Notes: generated from the letters alone by a model not told the origin. DNA of 64,000 nt from Hymenobacter chitinivorans DSM 11115 (GCF_002797555.1 NZ_PGFA01000002.1:372001-436000); one strand, 5' to 3'. Positions 8,251-17,430 are shown, numbered from the stretch's first letter. Program-made: numbers and translations.

Positions 8251-9183
8251 ATGAAAATTCTTGATTTAAATGAGCTGAACCCGGGGCCTGTTCAGCCACC
8301 CGTCCAGCCCCTGCTCATCACCGGGGCCAATGGTACGCTGGGCCGGGCTTTTCAACGCATCTGCGCCATTCGTGGCATCGAAACCGTGGCACTGGGCCGC
8401 AAAGAACTCGACATTACCGACCCGCAGTCCGTGGAGCGGGTTCTGACTCAGTACAACCCCTGGGCCGTGGTCAATACCGCCGGCTACGTGAAAGTGGACG
8501 AAGCCGAAACCGACTTTGCCCGCTGCTACCGTGAAAATACCACTGGTCCGGCCATTCTAGCCGCCGCCTGCGCCTACCGCGACATTCCCTTCCTGACCTT
8601 TTCCTCGGACCTGGTCTTTGATGGAAATAAGTCGGCGGCTTACGTGGAAAGTGACCTGCCCCGGCCGCTGAACGTGTATGGCAATAGCAAGCGCCTAGCC
8701 GAAAAGGACGTGCTGCACTGCATGTCCAAAGCCCTGGTGGTGCGCACCAGCGCCTTTTTTGGCCCCTGGGATGACTATAACTTCGTGTATCACGCCCTCA
8801 AGGCCGGCCACCAGAAGCAGGCCTTCGAAGCCGCCGACGACGTACTCATCTCGCCCACCTACGTGCCCGACCTGGTAAACGTGTCCCTGGACCTGCTCAT
8901 CGACGAGGAATGCGGGGTGTGGCATTTGGCCAACCAGGGCTCTTTCACCTGGGCTGATCTGGCCCGCCTAGCCGCCGATATGGGCGGGATGGATACGTCC
9001 TTCGTGGTGCCAAAATCCATGCGCACGTTCGGCTTGCCCGCCGCCCGCCCCGTGTACAGTGTGCTGGGCAGCAAGCAAGGCAACTTGTTGCCGAGCGTGG
9101 AACACCGGCTGCACGGTTGCGTGCACGAAATGCTGCACGTGCTGCGTACTACGCCGGAAGAGCCGATGGCCGTGGCCTCGTAA
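8251..9183 (+). CDS. RmlD-like sugar-nucleotide reductase (SDR)
   Basis: A 310-residue extended short-chain dehydrogenase of the RmlD substrate-binding family (dTDP-4-dehydrorhamnose reductase type). A short N-terminal extension precedes the NAD(P) motif TGANGTLG (24-31). The active-site pair is in NVYGNSK (Tyr143, Lys147), with FSSDLVFDG (118-126) supplying the catalytic serine region. The first 20 residues are proline-rich, unlike free-standing RmlD, and would fit a linker. To my recollection some bacteria carry a GH1-like domain fused to this reductase, which would make the pair here (3-bp gap) a split version. No other dTDP-rhamnose genes are nearby, so a role in dTDP-rhamnose synthesis is doubtful. 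Confidence 0.8.
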   Translation: MKILDLNELNPGPVQPPVQPLLITGANGTLGRAFQRICAIRGIETVALGRKELDITDPQSVERVLTQYNPWAVVNTAGYVKVDEAETDFARCYRENTTGPAILAAACAYRDIPFLTFSSDLVFDGNKSAAYVESDLPRPLNVYGNSKRLAEKDVLHCMSKALVVRTSAFFGPWDDYNFVYHALKAGHQKQAFEAADDVLISPTYVPDLVNVSLDLLIDEECGVWHLANQGSFTWADLARLAADMGGMDTSFVVPKSMRTFGLPAARPVYSVLGSKQGNLLPSVEHRLHGCVHEMLHVLRTTPEEPMAVAS

Positions 9184-9256
9184 GCACTGAAGGCCGTCAT
9201 TTTTAGCATAAACCGCCCTGCCGACCCCAAAATACCTGACATCTTTTCTTTCGTAG

Positions 9257-9290
9257 AAACCCCGCACACTCTTTGAGGTGGCGGGGTTTT
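9257..9290 (+). terminator. Intrinsic terminator of the sugar cassette
   Basis: AAACCCCGC (9257-9265) pairs with GCGGGGTTT (9281-9289), a 9-bp stem with a 15-nt loop that ends in a T run. Confidence 0.8.
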
Positions 9291-9344
9291 GTCGTTTAAT
9301 GGGTCGGAGCGACGCTATGGCCGGGGAATTCCCAAAAAACGCCG

Positions 9345-9352
9345 TAAATTTG
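9345..9352 (+). promoter_or_regulatory. Candidate secA -7 promoter box
   Basis: TAAATTTG is a perfect match to TAnnTTTG, 36 bp upstream of the secA ATG. The -33 element is not clear. Confidence 0.5.
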
Positions 9353-9388
9353 GAGTACGCCCCGGCGTTTCAGTTAAAAACTAGCAGC

Positions 9389-12300
9389 ATGTTTGATTTT
9401 TTTGGGAAGACCGTCGCCAAGATTTTCGGGACCAAATCGGACCGGGACTTGAAGGAGATTATCCCGTATGTGGCACTCGTTAATGCCGAATATGCCAAAC
9501 TGGCACAGCTATCCGATGATGAGCTCCGCCAGCACACCGACGACGTGCGCAGCCGTATCGACGCGCACCTGAAGGGGATTGATGACCAGATTGGGGCCCT
9601 GCACCAGCGCATTGCCGATGATCCAAACCTGGACATCACGCAAAAGGAGCAGGTTTTCGACCAAATTGACGCGCTGGAAAAGCAACGCAACAAAGAGCTG
9701 GAAGTAGTGCTGTTGCAGGTGCTGCCCAACGCCTTTGCTATTGTAAAAGAAACGGCCCGCCGTTATAAGGAAAATGGTCAGCTCGTGGTTACGGCCACCG
9801 ACTTTGACCGCGAAATTGCCGCCCGCAAAAGCAACGTCACCATTCAGGGCGACAAAGCTATTTGGGCCAACAAGTGGCTGGCGGCCGGCGCCGAAATCAC
9901 CTGGGACATGGTGCACTACGACGTGCAGCTCATTGGCGGCGTGGCGCTGCACCAGGGCAAGATTTCGGAAATGGCCACCGGGGAAGGTAAAACCCTGGTG
10001 TCGACGTTGCCCTCGTTCCTCAATGCCCTGGCCCGCCGTGGCGTGCACGTGGTAACGGTGAACGACTACCTGGCCAAGCGGGACTCGGAGTGGAACGCGC
10101 CCTTGTTCGAATTCCACAAGATTACCGTGGACTGCATCGACAAGCACCAGCCTAACACCGATGCCCGCCGCAAGGCCTACGCCGCCGACATCACCTACGG
10201 TACCAACAACGAATTCGGCTTCGACTACCTGCGCGACAACATGGCCCGCGAAACCAGCGAGCTGGTGCAGCGCAAGCACCACTACGCCATGGTCGACGAA
10301 GTGGACTCGGTGCTGATTGACGACGCCCGGACCCCGCTCATCATCTCGGGCCCCGTGCCCCGCGGCGACGTGCACGAGTTCTACCAGCTCAAGCCCCGCA
10401 TTCAGATGCTGGTCGATGCTCAGCGCAAGCTGGTGCAGGACTACCTGGTGCAGGCCCGCAAGCTCATCAAGGAAGGCAAGGACGGCGTGAAAGAAGGGGA
10501 GGGCGGCCTGATGCTGTTCCGCGCCTACCGCGGTCTGCCCAAGAGCAAGCCCCTGATTAAGTTCCTGTCGGAAACCGGCGTGCGGGCCGTGCTGCAAAAG
10601 GTGGAAAACCACTTCCTGCAGGACAACTCCCGCATGATGCCCGAAGCCGACATGCCCCTGTTCTTCACCATCGACGAGAAGAACAACCAAATTGAGCTGA
10701 CCGAAAAAGGTATCGACCTGATTACGGCCCAGGGCGAGGATCCGCACCTGTTTATCATGCCCGACATCGGGATGGAAATTGCGGCCATCGAGAACAACAA
10801 GGCCATCAACAACGAGGACAAGCTGCACCAGAAGGAGCAGCTCATGGCCGACTACAACGAGAAGTCGGAGCGGGTGCACACCGTGAACCAGCTGCTGAAG
10901 GCCTACACCCTGTTTGAGCGCGACGACCAGTACATCCTGACCGAAGACGGCAAGGTGAAAATCGTGGATGAGCAGACCGGCCGCGTGATGGAAGGTCGCC
11001 GCTACTCCGACGGCCTGCACCAGGCTATTGAGGCCAAGGAAAACGTGCGCGTGGAAGATGCTACGCAGACCTACGCCACGGTGACCCTGCAGAACTACTT
11101 CCGCATGTACCACAAGCTTTCGGGCATGACGGGTACGGCCGAAACGGAAGCCGGCGAATTCTGGGAAATCTACAAGCTGGACGTGGTGGTGATTCCGACC
11201 AACCGCGGCATTCAGCGCAAAGACGAGCACGACAAGGTTTACAAGACCGTGCGCGAGAAGTACAACGCCGTAGCCGAGGAAATCCAGACGCTGGTGAAAG
11301 CCGGCCGGCCGGTACTGGTGGGTACGACGTCGGTAGAAATTTCGGAGCTGGTAAGCCGCATGCTCAAGCTGCGCAGCATTCCCCACCAGGTCTTGAACGC
11401 CAAGCAAAACCAGCGCGAAGCTGAGATTGTAGCCGCCGCCGGTTACCCCGGCACCGTAACCATTGCCACCAACATGGCCGGTCGGGGTACCGACATCAAG
11501 CTGCGCGAAACCTCGAAGGAGTCGGGGGGCTTGGCCATCATCGGTACCGAGCGCCACGAGTCCCGCCGCGTGGACCGGCAGCTGCGGGGCCGCGCCGGCC
11601 GCCAGGGCGACCCGGGCTCCTCGCAGTTCTTCGTGTCGTTGGAAGACAACCTGATGCGCCTCTTCGGCTCCGACCGGATTGCCAAGCTCATGGACCGCAT
11701 GGGTCTGGAGGAAGGCGAGGTCATTCAGCACTCCATGATTACGAGCAGCATTGAGCGGGCTCAGAAGAAAGTGGAGGAAAACAACTTCGGCACCCGGAAG
11801 CGCCTGCTCGAGTACGACGACGTGATGAACGCCCAGCGCGAGGTAGTCTACAAGCGCCGCCGCAACGCCCTGTTCGGCGAGCGGCTGGAGCTGGATATCT
11901 GGAACATGATTTACGACGTCTGCGAGGACATCGTAACGGGCCACAAGGTGACCGGCGACTACGAGGACTTCAAGCTGGCCATCATCCGCGTCTTTGGCTA
12001 CGATACCTACATTACCCCGCAGGTATTTGGCTCGATGCAGGTACCGGCCCTGGTCCAGAAGCTCTACGACGAGGCTATGGGCTACTACCACAGCAAGAAC
12101 GAGCACATTGCCGGCAACACCCTGCCGCTGGTGAACGACCTGCTGGCCAACAACGCCCCCTACGAGAACATTGCCATTCCCTTCACCGATGGCCGCAAGC
12201 AAGTAACGGCGGTGGCTAACCTGCGCAAAGCCCAGCAGAACGGCGGCCACGAGGCCATTCGCGGCATGGAGAAAGTAGTGGTGCTGGCCATCATCGACGA

Positions 12301-12790
12301 GGCCTGGACCAAGCACCTGCGCGCTATGGACGACCTGAAGCAGGTGGTGCAAAACGCCGTGTACGAGCAGAAAGACCCGCTGTTGGTCTACAAGTTCGAG
12401 TCGTTTGAGCTCTTCAAGCAAATGATTGGCAAGGTGAACGAGGAAACCGTATCCTTCCTCTTCAAGGCCGACATCCCCATGAACCAGGAAGCCGGCCACA
12501 CCGACGAGGTAGAGTACTTCGTGGAAGACGAGCTGCCCGCCCCGGCCCCCGCGCCCAAGCTCAAGGCCCAGAAGGAAACGTCTTCGGTGTCGCTTGGCGC
12601 CGGCCCCGAAGATATGGGCCCCGCCGACGTGCCCGTAGCCGAAAAGCAGGTGCCCGTGCGCAGCCAGAAAGTAGCCAACCGCAACGACAAGGTAAGCGTG
12701 CAGTACATGGACGGCCGCATCGTGCGCGACGTGAAGTACAAGAGCGTGGAAGACGACCTGCTCAACGAGCGGTGCGTGCTGGTTGACTAA
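9389..12790 (+). CDS. secA: Preprotein translocase ATPase SecA
   Basis: The ATPase motor that drives proteins through SecYEG. At 1133 residues it is longer than E. coli SecA (901), as usual in Bacteroidota, partly because of insertions in the first nucleotide-binding and preprotein-binding regions (for example residues 65-105). Walker A is MATGEGKT (195-202). The DEAD-like DEVDSVLIDDARTP segment lies near 305. The second helicase lobe shows NMAGRGTDIKL and RQLRGRAGRQGDPG. There is no C-terminal CxCx8CH zinc motif; the protein ends in NERCVLVD. The frame is open upstream, but conserved sequence begins at MFDFFGKTVAKIFGTKSDRD (ATG at 9389). Confidence 0.97.
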   Translation: MFDFFGKTVAKIFGTKSDRDLKEIIPYVALVNAEYAKLAQLSDDELRQHTDDVRSRIDAHLKGIDDQIGALHQRIADDPNLDITQKEQVFDQIDALEKQRNKELEVVLLQVLPNAFAIVKETARRYKENGQLVVTATDFDREIAARKSNVTIQGDKAIWANKWLAAGAEITWDMVHYDVQLIGGVALHQGKISEMATGEGKTLVSTLPSFLNALARRGVHVVTVNDYLAKRDSEWNAPLFEFHKITVDCIDKHQPNTDARRKAYAADITYGTNNEFGFDYLRDNMARETSELVQRKHHYAMVDEVDSVLIDDARTPLIISGPVPRGDVHEFYQLKPRIQMLVDAQRKLVQDYLVQARKLIKEGKDGVKEGEGGLMLFRAYRGLPKSKPLIKFLSETGVRAVLQKVENHFLQDNSRMMPEADMPLFFTIDEKNNQIELTEKGIDLITAQGEDPHLFIMPDIGMEIAAIENNKAINNEDKLHQKEQLMADYNEKSERVHTVNQLLKAYTLFERDDQYILTEDGKVKIVDEQTGRVMEGRRYSDGLHQAIEAKENVRVEDATQTYATVTLQNYFRMYHKLSGMTGTAETEAGEFWEIYKLDVVVIPTNRGIQRKDEHDKVYKTVREKYNAVAEEIQTLVKAGRPVLVGTTSVEISELVSRMLKLRSIPHQVLNAKQNQREAEIVAAAGYPGTVTIATNMAGRGTDIKLRETSKESGGLAIIGTERHESRRVDRQLRGRAGRQGDPGSSQFFVSLEDNLMRLFGSDRIAKLMDRMGLEEGEVIQHSMITSSIERAQKKVEENNFGTRKRLLEYDDVMNAQREVVYKRRRNALFGERLELDIWNMIYDVCEDIVTGHKVTGDYEDFKLAIIRVFGYDTYITPQVFGSMQVPALVQKLYDEAMGYYHSKNEHIAGNTLPLVNDLLANNAPYENIAIPFTDGRKQVTAVANLRKAQQNGGHEAIRGMEKVVVLAIIDEAWTKHLRAMDDLKQVVQNAVYEQKDPLLVYKFESFELFKQMIGKVNEETVSFLFKADIPMNQEAGHTDEVEYFVEDELPAPAPAPKLKAQKETSSVSLGAGPEDMGPADVPVAEKQVPVRSQKVANRNDKVSVQYMDGRIVRDVKYKSVEDDLLNERCVLVD

Positions 12791-12818
12791 GTAAGTCGGC
12801 GCTTTGTACCAACAGAAT

Positions 12819-12855
12819 ATGGCCGGTAGTTTCCTCGGAAGCTGCCGGCCATTTC
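12819..12855 (+). terminator. Intrinsic terminator after secA
   Basis: ATGGCCGGTAG (12819-12829) pairs with CTGCCGGCCAT (12842-12852) with one wobble; a short T-rich tail follows. Confidence 0.7.
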
Positions 12856-12912
12856 TGATTTTACGGCGCTATATTCCGGTCTCCTTTATCCTGCCATCCT
12901 ATTTGCAACGGT

Positions 12913-14625
12913 ATGCTACACATATTCTCATTCACCTACCAGTTTCGGAACAAACTCCTGGTAGCTCTTTTCTTACTGCTGGGCTCCTTGTCGGGGCAGG
13001 CCCAGGCCCCCGCTTGGCAAACGGCTATAGAGCTTGGGCAGACGCGGGGTGGCAATCCCAATCCGGTATACAACGGAAACTCAATAGAAGTAAGAACAAC
13101 GGCGGCCGACGCCAGCGGGAACATCTTCATTGCCGGAATGCTGACCGGAACCGTCAGTTTCGGCCCGACGACTCTGACCAGTGCTGGTGAGAGCGACATT
13201 TTCGTGGCTAAATGGAGTACTACGCGTAATGCTTTCGTCTGGGCGCAGCAAGCCGGCGGTAGCCTAACCGACGGCGCGACGGAATTAGTTGTAGAGGGGA
13301 GCAATATCTACATGACCGGGGATGTGACCGGCACGGCCAACTTCGGTACCTTAACCATGACCGACCCGGCGGTTACGAACATGCAACTCGGTTATTTGGT
13401 CAAGCTTACGGATGCCGGAAGCACGGCCAGCTTTACGTGGCTTCAGCCTATTGGTAATCCGGGGGGGGGCTATGTGAGCGGACTGGCAGTAAAGGGGCCG
13501 GCCGTGTACCTGACGGGCGCTTTTCGTAATACCATCTCCTTCGGCAACACCACGTTGACTAGTGCGGGCAGCACGGATATCCATGTTGTGAAAATGCTGG
13601 ATGGGGGGCCGAGTGCCAGCTTTGTCTGGGCCCAGCGCATGGGCGGCACCGGCATCGACTACGGCGGCAAATTAGCCGTTACTGCTGCCGGCCTGTACCT
13701 GACCGGCGACTTCGCCGGAGTTGCCGACTTTGGTCCGAGTAGTCTGACCAGTACCAGCAATTACAATGTCTTCGTGGCCAAACTGACAGAGGTGGCTGGA
13801 GCGCCCAATTTTGCTTGGGTACGACAAATGGGCGGTTCGGAATACAGTAGCTTTAGTGCCCCGCTAGCGGTAAGTGGCACCAACGTGTACGTTGGCGGAA
13901 GTTTTGTTGGCACTGCCCGCTTTGGCAGCACCACCATAACGAGTCTTGACAATAGAAAAGATGGCTTTATCACCCGCCTTACCGACAACGGCAATAGCGC
14001 TGACTTTGCCTGGGTGCAACGGGCCGGAGGCAGTGGTGACACTTATGTAACGCGCTTTCTGGTGCAGGGCTCCGATATGTATGTTGGAGGCGGATTTACG
14101 CTGGCAGCCAGCTTTGGCAGTACTACGCTCACCAATACCCGCTCGTACAACTTCGATGTATTCGTAGCCAAACTTACCGATACGGGTAACGCCGGGTATT
14201 TTCAATGGGCCCAATCGGCGACAGGGTCGGGGTCTGTGCAGCTGGCGGGCTTGGTGAAGCAAGGCACAAATCTGTACACCAGCGGCAAATTCAACTACTC
14301 TGCTACGTTCGGCACTTTGAGCGTTTCCAGTCCGTCAATTTATGCCAGCTACCTAGCCACGCTGCCCATCAGCCTAGCTACTGCCGTCCGGCCCACTGCC
14401 ACGCAGCTACCACTCGACTTTTACCCAAACCCCGCTCATACTACTGTACAAGTGCCGCTGGCCACGCCGGTGACCCTCCTAACGCTAATAGACCAGCTAG
14501 GCCGCACGGTGCGCATGCAAGCCGGTTCCACGCTGCCGCTTCATAACGTGACGCCGGGGCTTTACCTGTTGCAAGCCGCTACGCCCGGCCAGCCGCTGCG
14601 CGCGGCCCGCGTAGTCGTCGAGTAG
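12913..14625 (+). CDS. Secreted repeat protein with T9SS sorting domain
   Basis: A 570-residue exported protein. An N-terminal signal peptide (hydrophobic LLVALFLLLGSLSG, cleavage near QAQA at about 30) is followed by about six repeats of 65-75 residues with the pattern FxWAQxxGG, VYLTGxFxGTxxFGxTTLTS, FVAKLTD. These resemble SBBP/beta-propeller-type repeats. The last 75 residues form a T9SS C-terminal domain: FYPNPAHTTVQVPL, LIDQLGRTV, LHNVTPGLYLLQA and a basic end (RAARVVVE). It should be secreted or surface-anchored by PorU-type sortase. GC content is lower than in neighbours, and a nine-G homopolymer lies in frame at 13461-13469. Substrate or adhesion role unknown. Confidence 0.8.
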   Translation: MLHIFSFTYQFRNKLLVALFLLLGSLSGQAQAPAWQTAIELGQTRGGNPNPVYNGNSIEVRTTAADASGNIFIAGMLTGTVSFGPTTLTSAGESDIFVAKWSTTRNAFVWAQQAGGSLTDGATELVVEGSNIYMTGDVTGTANFGTLTMTDPAVTNMQLGYLVKLTDAGSTASFTWLQPIGNPGGGYVSGLAVKGPAVYLTGAFRNTISFGNTTLTSAGSTDIHVVKMLDGGPSASFVWAQRMGGTGIDYGGKLAVTAAGLYLTGDFAGVADFGPSSLTSTSNYNVFVAKLTEVAGAPNFAWVRQMGGSEYSSFSAPLAVSGTNVYVGGSFVGTARFGSTTITSLDNRKDGFITRLTDNGNSADFAWVQRAGGSGDTYVTRFLVQGSDMYVGGGFTLAASFGSTTLTNTRSYNFDVFVAKLTDTGNAGYFQWAQSATGSGSVQLAGLVKQGTNLYTSGKFNYSATFGTLSVSSPSIYASYLATLPISLATAVRPTATQLPLDFYPNPAHTTVQVPLATPVTLLTLIDQLGRTVRMQAGSTLPLHNVTPGLYLLQAATPGQPLRAARVVVE

Positions 14626-14718
14626 GGCGGCATTATCTTTGTGCCGGGCCGGCCGCCTCGTGTCCCGGCCTTCGTACCAGCTCCCAACCGCCGGCTTGCC
14701 GGAAAATGAGTAGTATTA

Positions 14719-14760
14719 AGTGGCAGGCGGCTCGTCAGGAAGCTGCCTGCCACTCTTTGT
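14719..14760 (+). terminator. Intrinsic terminator before deoC
   Basis: AGTGGCAGGC (14719-14728) pairs perfectly with GCCTGCCACT (14745-14754); four more pairs extend inward with one wobble. A T-rich tail follows. Confidence 0.85.
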
Positions 14761-14780
14761 TTTACCTCCCACCCCGTTCT

Positions 14781-15461
14781 ATGAACCAAACCTTTACTGA
14801 CTTAGCCGCCCGCATCGACCACACCCTGCTGCGGCCCGATGCCACGGAAGCCCAGATAACCCAGCTCTGCCAGGAAGCCGCCCAGGCCCGGTTTGCCTCC
14901 GTGTGCGTGCCGCCCTGCTACGTACGCTTTGCCGCCGAGCAGCTCCAGGGCTCCGGCGTACCAGTCTGTACCGTGGTGGGCTTCCCGCTGGGCTACCAGA
15001 TTACCAAGGTCAAGTTTTTCGAAACCCACCAGGCCCTGGCCGACGGCGCCACCGAAATCGACATGGTGATTAACGTGGCCGCGTTTAAGTCGGGCCGGCT
15101 GACGGAGGTGCAGGACGAAATCGGGCAACTGGCCGAGCTCTGCCACGTGAAGAAGGCTATTCTGAAGGTCATCATCGAAACGGCCCTGCTCACACCCGAG
15201 GAAATCATTACGGCCTGCCAGCTCTGCGAATCAGCCGGGGCTGACTTCGTGAAGACCTCCACCGGCTTTGCCAGCCGGGGCGCTTCGGTGGAAGATATTG
15301 CGCTGATGCGTCGCCACTTGCCGGCCCACATGCGTATCAAGGCGGCCGGCGGCATCCGGACCCGCACGGCGGCTCTGGCCCTGGTAATGGCTGGTGCCGA
15401 CCGGCTGGGTTCCTCGAATAGCCTAGCTTTGCTGGAAGAAAATGACACACCTAGTTCGTAA
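14781..15461 (+). CDS. deoC: Deoxyribose-phosphate aldolase
   Basis: Cleaves 2-deoxy-D-ribose 5-phosphate to glyceraldehyde 3-phosphate and acetaldehyde (EC 4.1.2.4) in deoxynucleoside catabolism. The 226-residue protein shows the class I aldolase Schiff-base lysine in DFVKTSTGF (Lys158), the assisting lysine in RIKAAGGIR (Lys187), and EIDMVIN (92-98). The short bacterial form. The frame is open 25 codons upstream across a terminator hairpin, so the ATG at 14781, which matches the family N-terminus, is preferred. Its 3' end overlaps the next gene by 20 bp. Confidence 0.94.
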   Translation: MNQTFTDLAARIDHTLLRPDATEAQITQLCQEAAQARFASVCVPPCYVRFAAEQLQGSGVPVCTVVGFPLGYQITKVKFFETHQALADGATEIDMVINVAAFKSGRLTEVQDEIGQLAELCHVKKAILKVIIETALLTPEEIITACQLCESAGADFVKTSTGFASRGASVEDIALMRRHLPAHMRIKAAGGIRTRTAALALVMAGADRLGSSNSLALLEENDTPSS

Positions 15462-15996
15462 CGTGCTCCTGCTTTCCTCTTTTCTGTCGTTGGCGGCCTG
15501 CGCGGCCTCTGCGCCGGCCCGCCCTGGCGCCGCTGCCGCTCCCGATACCACTCGTAAACCCGCCACTGCCCAAACCGCCCCGGAAGATTTGAGCCGCTAC
15601 CGGCCGGTATTCACGGCGCCCAAAACCACCGGGCTGCCCGCCGCCCCGGTCAGCCGCACGGCCGTCACGCCCACGGCCCACGTCAACCCTCAGATTGAGC
15701 AGCGCCTGCGCGACCAGGCCTACACCAACCAGAACGTAAAGTATGCTCAGGGGTACCGTATCCTGGCTTACGTGGGGCTGGAGCGGGAGCAGGCCATGGC
15801 CACCCGGCGCGCCATTATCAGCCGCTACCCCGAGGAAACCGACTACATCACCTTCAAGCAGCCCGTGTTTCGCCTCTGGGTGGGAGACTATCTGACCCGC
15901 CTGGAGGCCGAGCAGGCCATGCTGCGCATTCGGCCCATTGCCCCCAAAGCGGAATTGCAGCCCGCCCAGGTGGTGCTCAACAAATCGGTGTTCTAA
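15442..15996 (+). CDS. SPOR-domain lipoprotein
   Basis: A 184-residue lipoprotein candidate with a signal peptide ending in the lipobox LAAC (Cys about 20). A Pro/Ala/Thr-rich linker (20-90) precedes a C-terminal SPOR-like domain (about 95-184), seen in the YRILAYVGLEREQAMATRRA pattern and the closing LWVGDYLTRLEAEQAMLRI. SPOR domains bind denuded septal peptidoglycan glycan strands. The start overlaps the deoC end by 20 bp, which suggests translational coupling, although no functional link with deoxynucleoside catabolism is evident. A hairpin follows at 16027-16060. Confidence 0.75.
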   Translation: MTHLVRNVLLLSSFLSLAACAASAPARPGAAAAPDTTRKPATAQTAPEDLSRYRPVFTAPKTTGLPAAPVSRTAVTPTAHVNPQIEQRLRDQAYTNQNVKYAQGYRILAYVGLEREQAMATRRAIISRYPEETDYITFKQPVFRLWVGDYLTRLEAEQAMLRIRPIAPKAELQPAQVVLNKSVF

Positions 15997-16026
15997 GCCC
16001 ATCGGTTATTGAGTTGGCCGCAGCTC

Positions 16027-16060
16027 CCGGCGGACTTCCCTGCGTGGGGAGGTCCGCCGG
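16027..16060 (+). terminator. Hairpin after the SPOR lipoprotein gene
   Basis: CCGGCGGACTTCCC (16027-16040) pairs with GGGGAGGTCCGCCGG (16046-16060) with one wobble. No long T run follows, so termination is likely but not certain. Confidence 0.6.
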
Positions 16061-16093
16061 TGTTGTTCATGCCCGGCTAATTAAGGCGGTGCG

Positions 16094-16123
16094 TTGCCAA
16101 CCTGTTTTCAGGGTGTACTTTTG
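16094..16123 (+). promoter_or_regulatory. Bacteroidota-type promoter of the M20 gene
   Basis: A TTG (16094-16096), a 19-bp spacer and a perfect TAnnTTTG box, TACTTTTG (16116-16123), lie 59 bp upstream of the ATG. It is the best full promoter match in the window. Confidence 0.65.
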
Positions 16124-16182
16124 CGAACGGTCCACCTGCCCGGGTGGCCCCATTTCGTTCCGTCTCCTCAAGCCGTGCGCCT

Positions 16183-17382
16183 ATGTCTTCCGCCGAATCC
16201 GTGCTTCAGAAAGTAAAGTCCCTGGCCGCCGACGCTGCCGCGGCCACCAACGCCGTGCGCCAGCACCTGCACGCCCACCCAGAGCTGTCCTTTGCCGAAG
16301 TTAATACTGCCGCCTACGTTACGGCTCAGCTGCGGGAAATGGGGTTGCAGCCCCAGCCCCTGGCTAATACCGGCGTGGTAGCCCTCATCGAAGGCCGCAA
16401 CCCCGCCGCCCGCACCGTGGCTCTGCGCGCCGACATGGACGCCTTACCGATTCAGGAACAGAACGAAGTACCTTACAAGTCGACCAACCCGGGCGTGATG
16501 CACGCCTGCGGCCACGACGTGCACACGGCCTCCCTACTTGGGGCGGCCCGCATCCTGAGCCAGCTGCGCGACGAGTTTGAGGGCACCGTAAAACTGATTT
16601 TTCAGCCTGGCGAGGAGCTGCTGCCCGGCGGCGCTTCCCTCATGATTAAGGAAGGCGTGCTGGAAAACCCCGCGCCGGCCAGCGTCTTGGGCCAGCACGT
16701 ATTCCCGATGCTGCCCGCCGGCAAAGTGGGCCTGCGCCCCGGCCGCTACATGGCCAGCACCGATGAGCTCTACCTGACCGTGCGCGGCAAGGGTGGGCAC
16801 GGCGCCATGCCCGAGCAGAACCTGGACCCCGTGCTGGTAGCCGCCCACATCATCGTGGCAGCCCAGCAAATCGTGAGCCGCCGGGCCAGCCCCAAGCTGC
16901 CCTCGGTACTGTCGTTCGGAAAGGTCATTGCCAACGGGGCCACCAACGTTATTCCCAACGAGGTCTACATTGAAGGCACGTTCCGGACGCTCAACGAGGA
17001 GTGGCGGCGCGAGGCCCACGGCCACCTGCGCAAGCTCGTAGAAGGTCTGGCTGAGTCGATGGGGGCCACGGCCGAGCTGGAAATCCGCTACGGCTACCCC
17101 TACCTGGAAAACGAGCCCGCCCTGACGGCCCGCACCCGGGCCGCCGCCGAAGCCTACCTGGGCCCGGAAAACGTAGTGGAGCTGGATCAGTGGATGGCCG
17201 CCGAAGACTTTGCCTACTACTCCCAGGTGGCCGACGCCTGCTTTTACCGCCTGGGCACCCGCAGCGAAGACGGCCGCAACGCCTCGTCGGTGCACACGCC
17301 CACGTTCGACATTGACCCCAAAGCCCTGGAAATAGGCCCCGGCCTGATGGCCTGGCTGACCCTGCAGGAGCTGGCCCAGTAG
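16183..17382 (+). CDS. M20-family amidohydrolase
   Basis: A 399-residue zinc amidohydrolase of the M20D type (N-acyl amino acid / hippurate / IAA-amino acid hydrolase-like). Metal ligands are visible in RADMDALPI (82-90), MHACGHDVHTA (Cys109, His111, His114) and QPGEELLPGG (about 142-151). The dimerisation-domain histidine lies in GGHGAMPEQ, and the last ligand His in NASSVHTPTFD. Cytoplasmic; no signal peptide. The start at 16183 fits the family N-terminus (MSSAESVLQKVKSLA) better than the in-frame ATG 13 codons earlier. The specific acyl substrate cannot be told. Confidence 0.88.
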   Translation: MSSAESVLQKVKSLAADAAAATNAVRQHLHAHPELSFAEVNTAAYVTAQLREMGLQPQPLANTGVVALIEGRNPAARTVALRADMDALPIQEQNEVPYKSTNPGVMHACGHDVHTASLLGAARILSQLRDEFEGTVKLIFQPGEELLPGGASLMIKEGVLENPAPASVLGQHVFPMLPAGKVGLRPGRYMASTDELYLTVRGKGGHGAMPEQNLDPVLVAAHIIVAAQQIVSRRASPKLPSVLSFGKVIANGATNVIPNEVYIEGTFRTLNEEWRREAHGHLRKLVEGLAESMGATAELEIRYGYPYLENEPALTARTRAAAEAYLGPENVVELDQWMAAEDFAYYSQVADACFYRLGTRSEDGRNASSVHTPTFDIDPKALEIGPGLMAWLTLQELAQ

Positions 17383-17430
17383 CCGGGGGCCGCCTTATTA
17401 CGTTTCCTTCATCCCGCTTTTCACCTTCCC

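Noticed and set aside
8251..9183. dTDP-rhamnose biosynthesis locus
   Set aside because: RmlA, RmlB and RmlC are absent nearby, and the reductase has an atypical N-terminus and a GH1-like partner.
9509..12499. A 996-codon open frame antisense to secA
   Set aside because: High-GC genes often leave the opposite strand open. The predicted protein is a low-complexity Val/Leu/His/Gly-rich mirror of SecA codons, and secA itself is certain.
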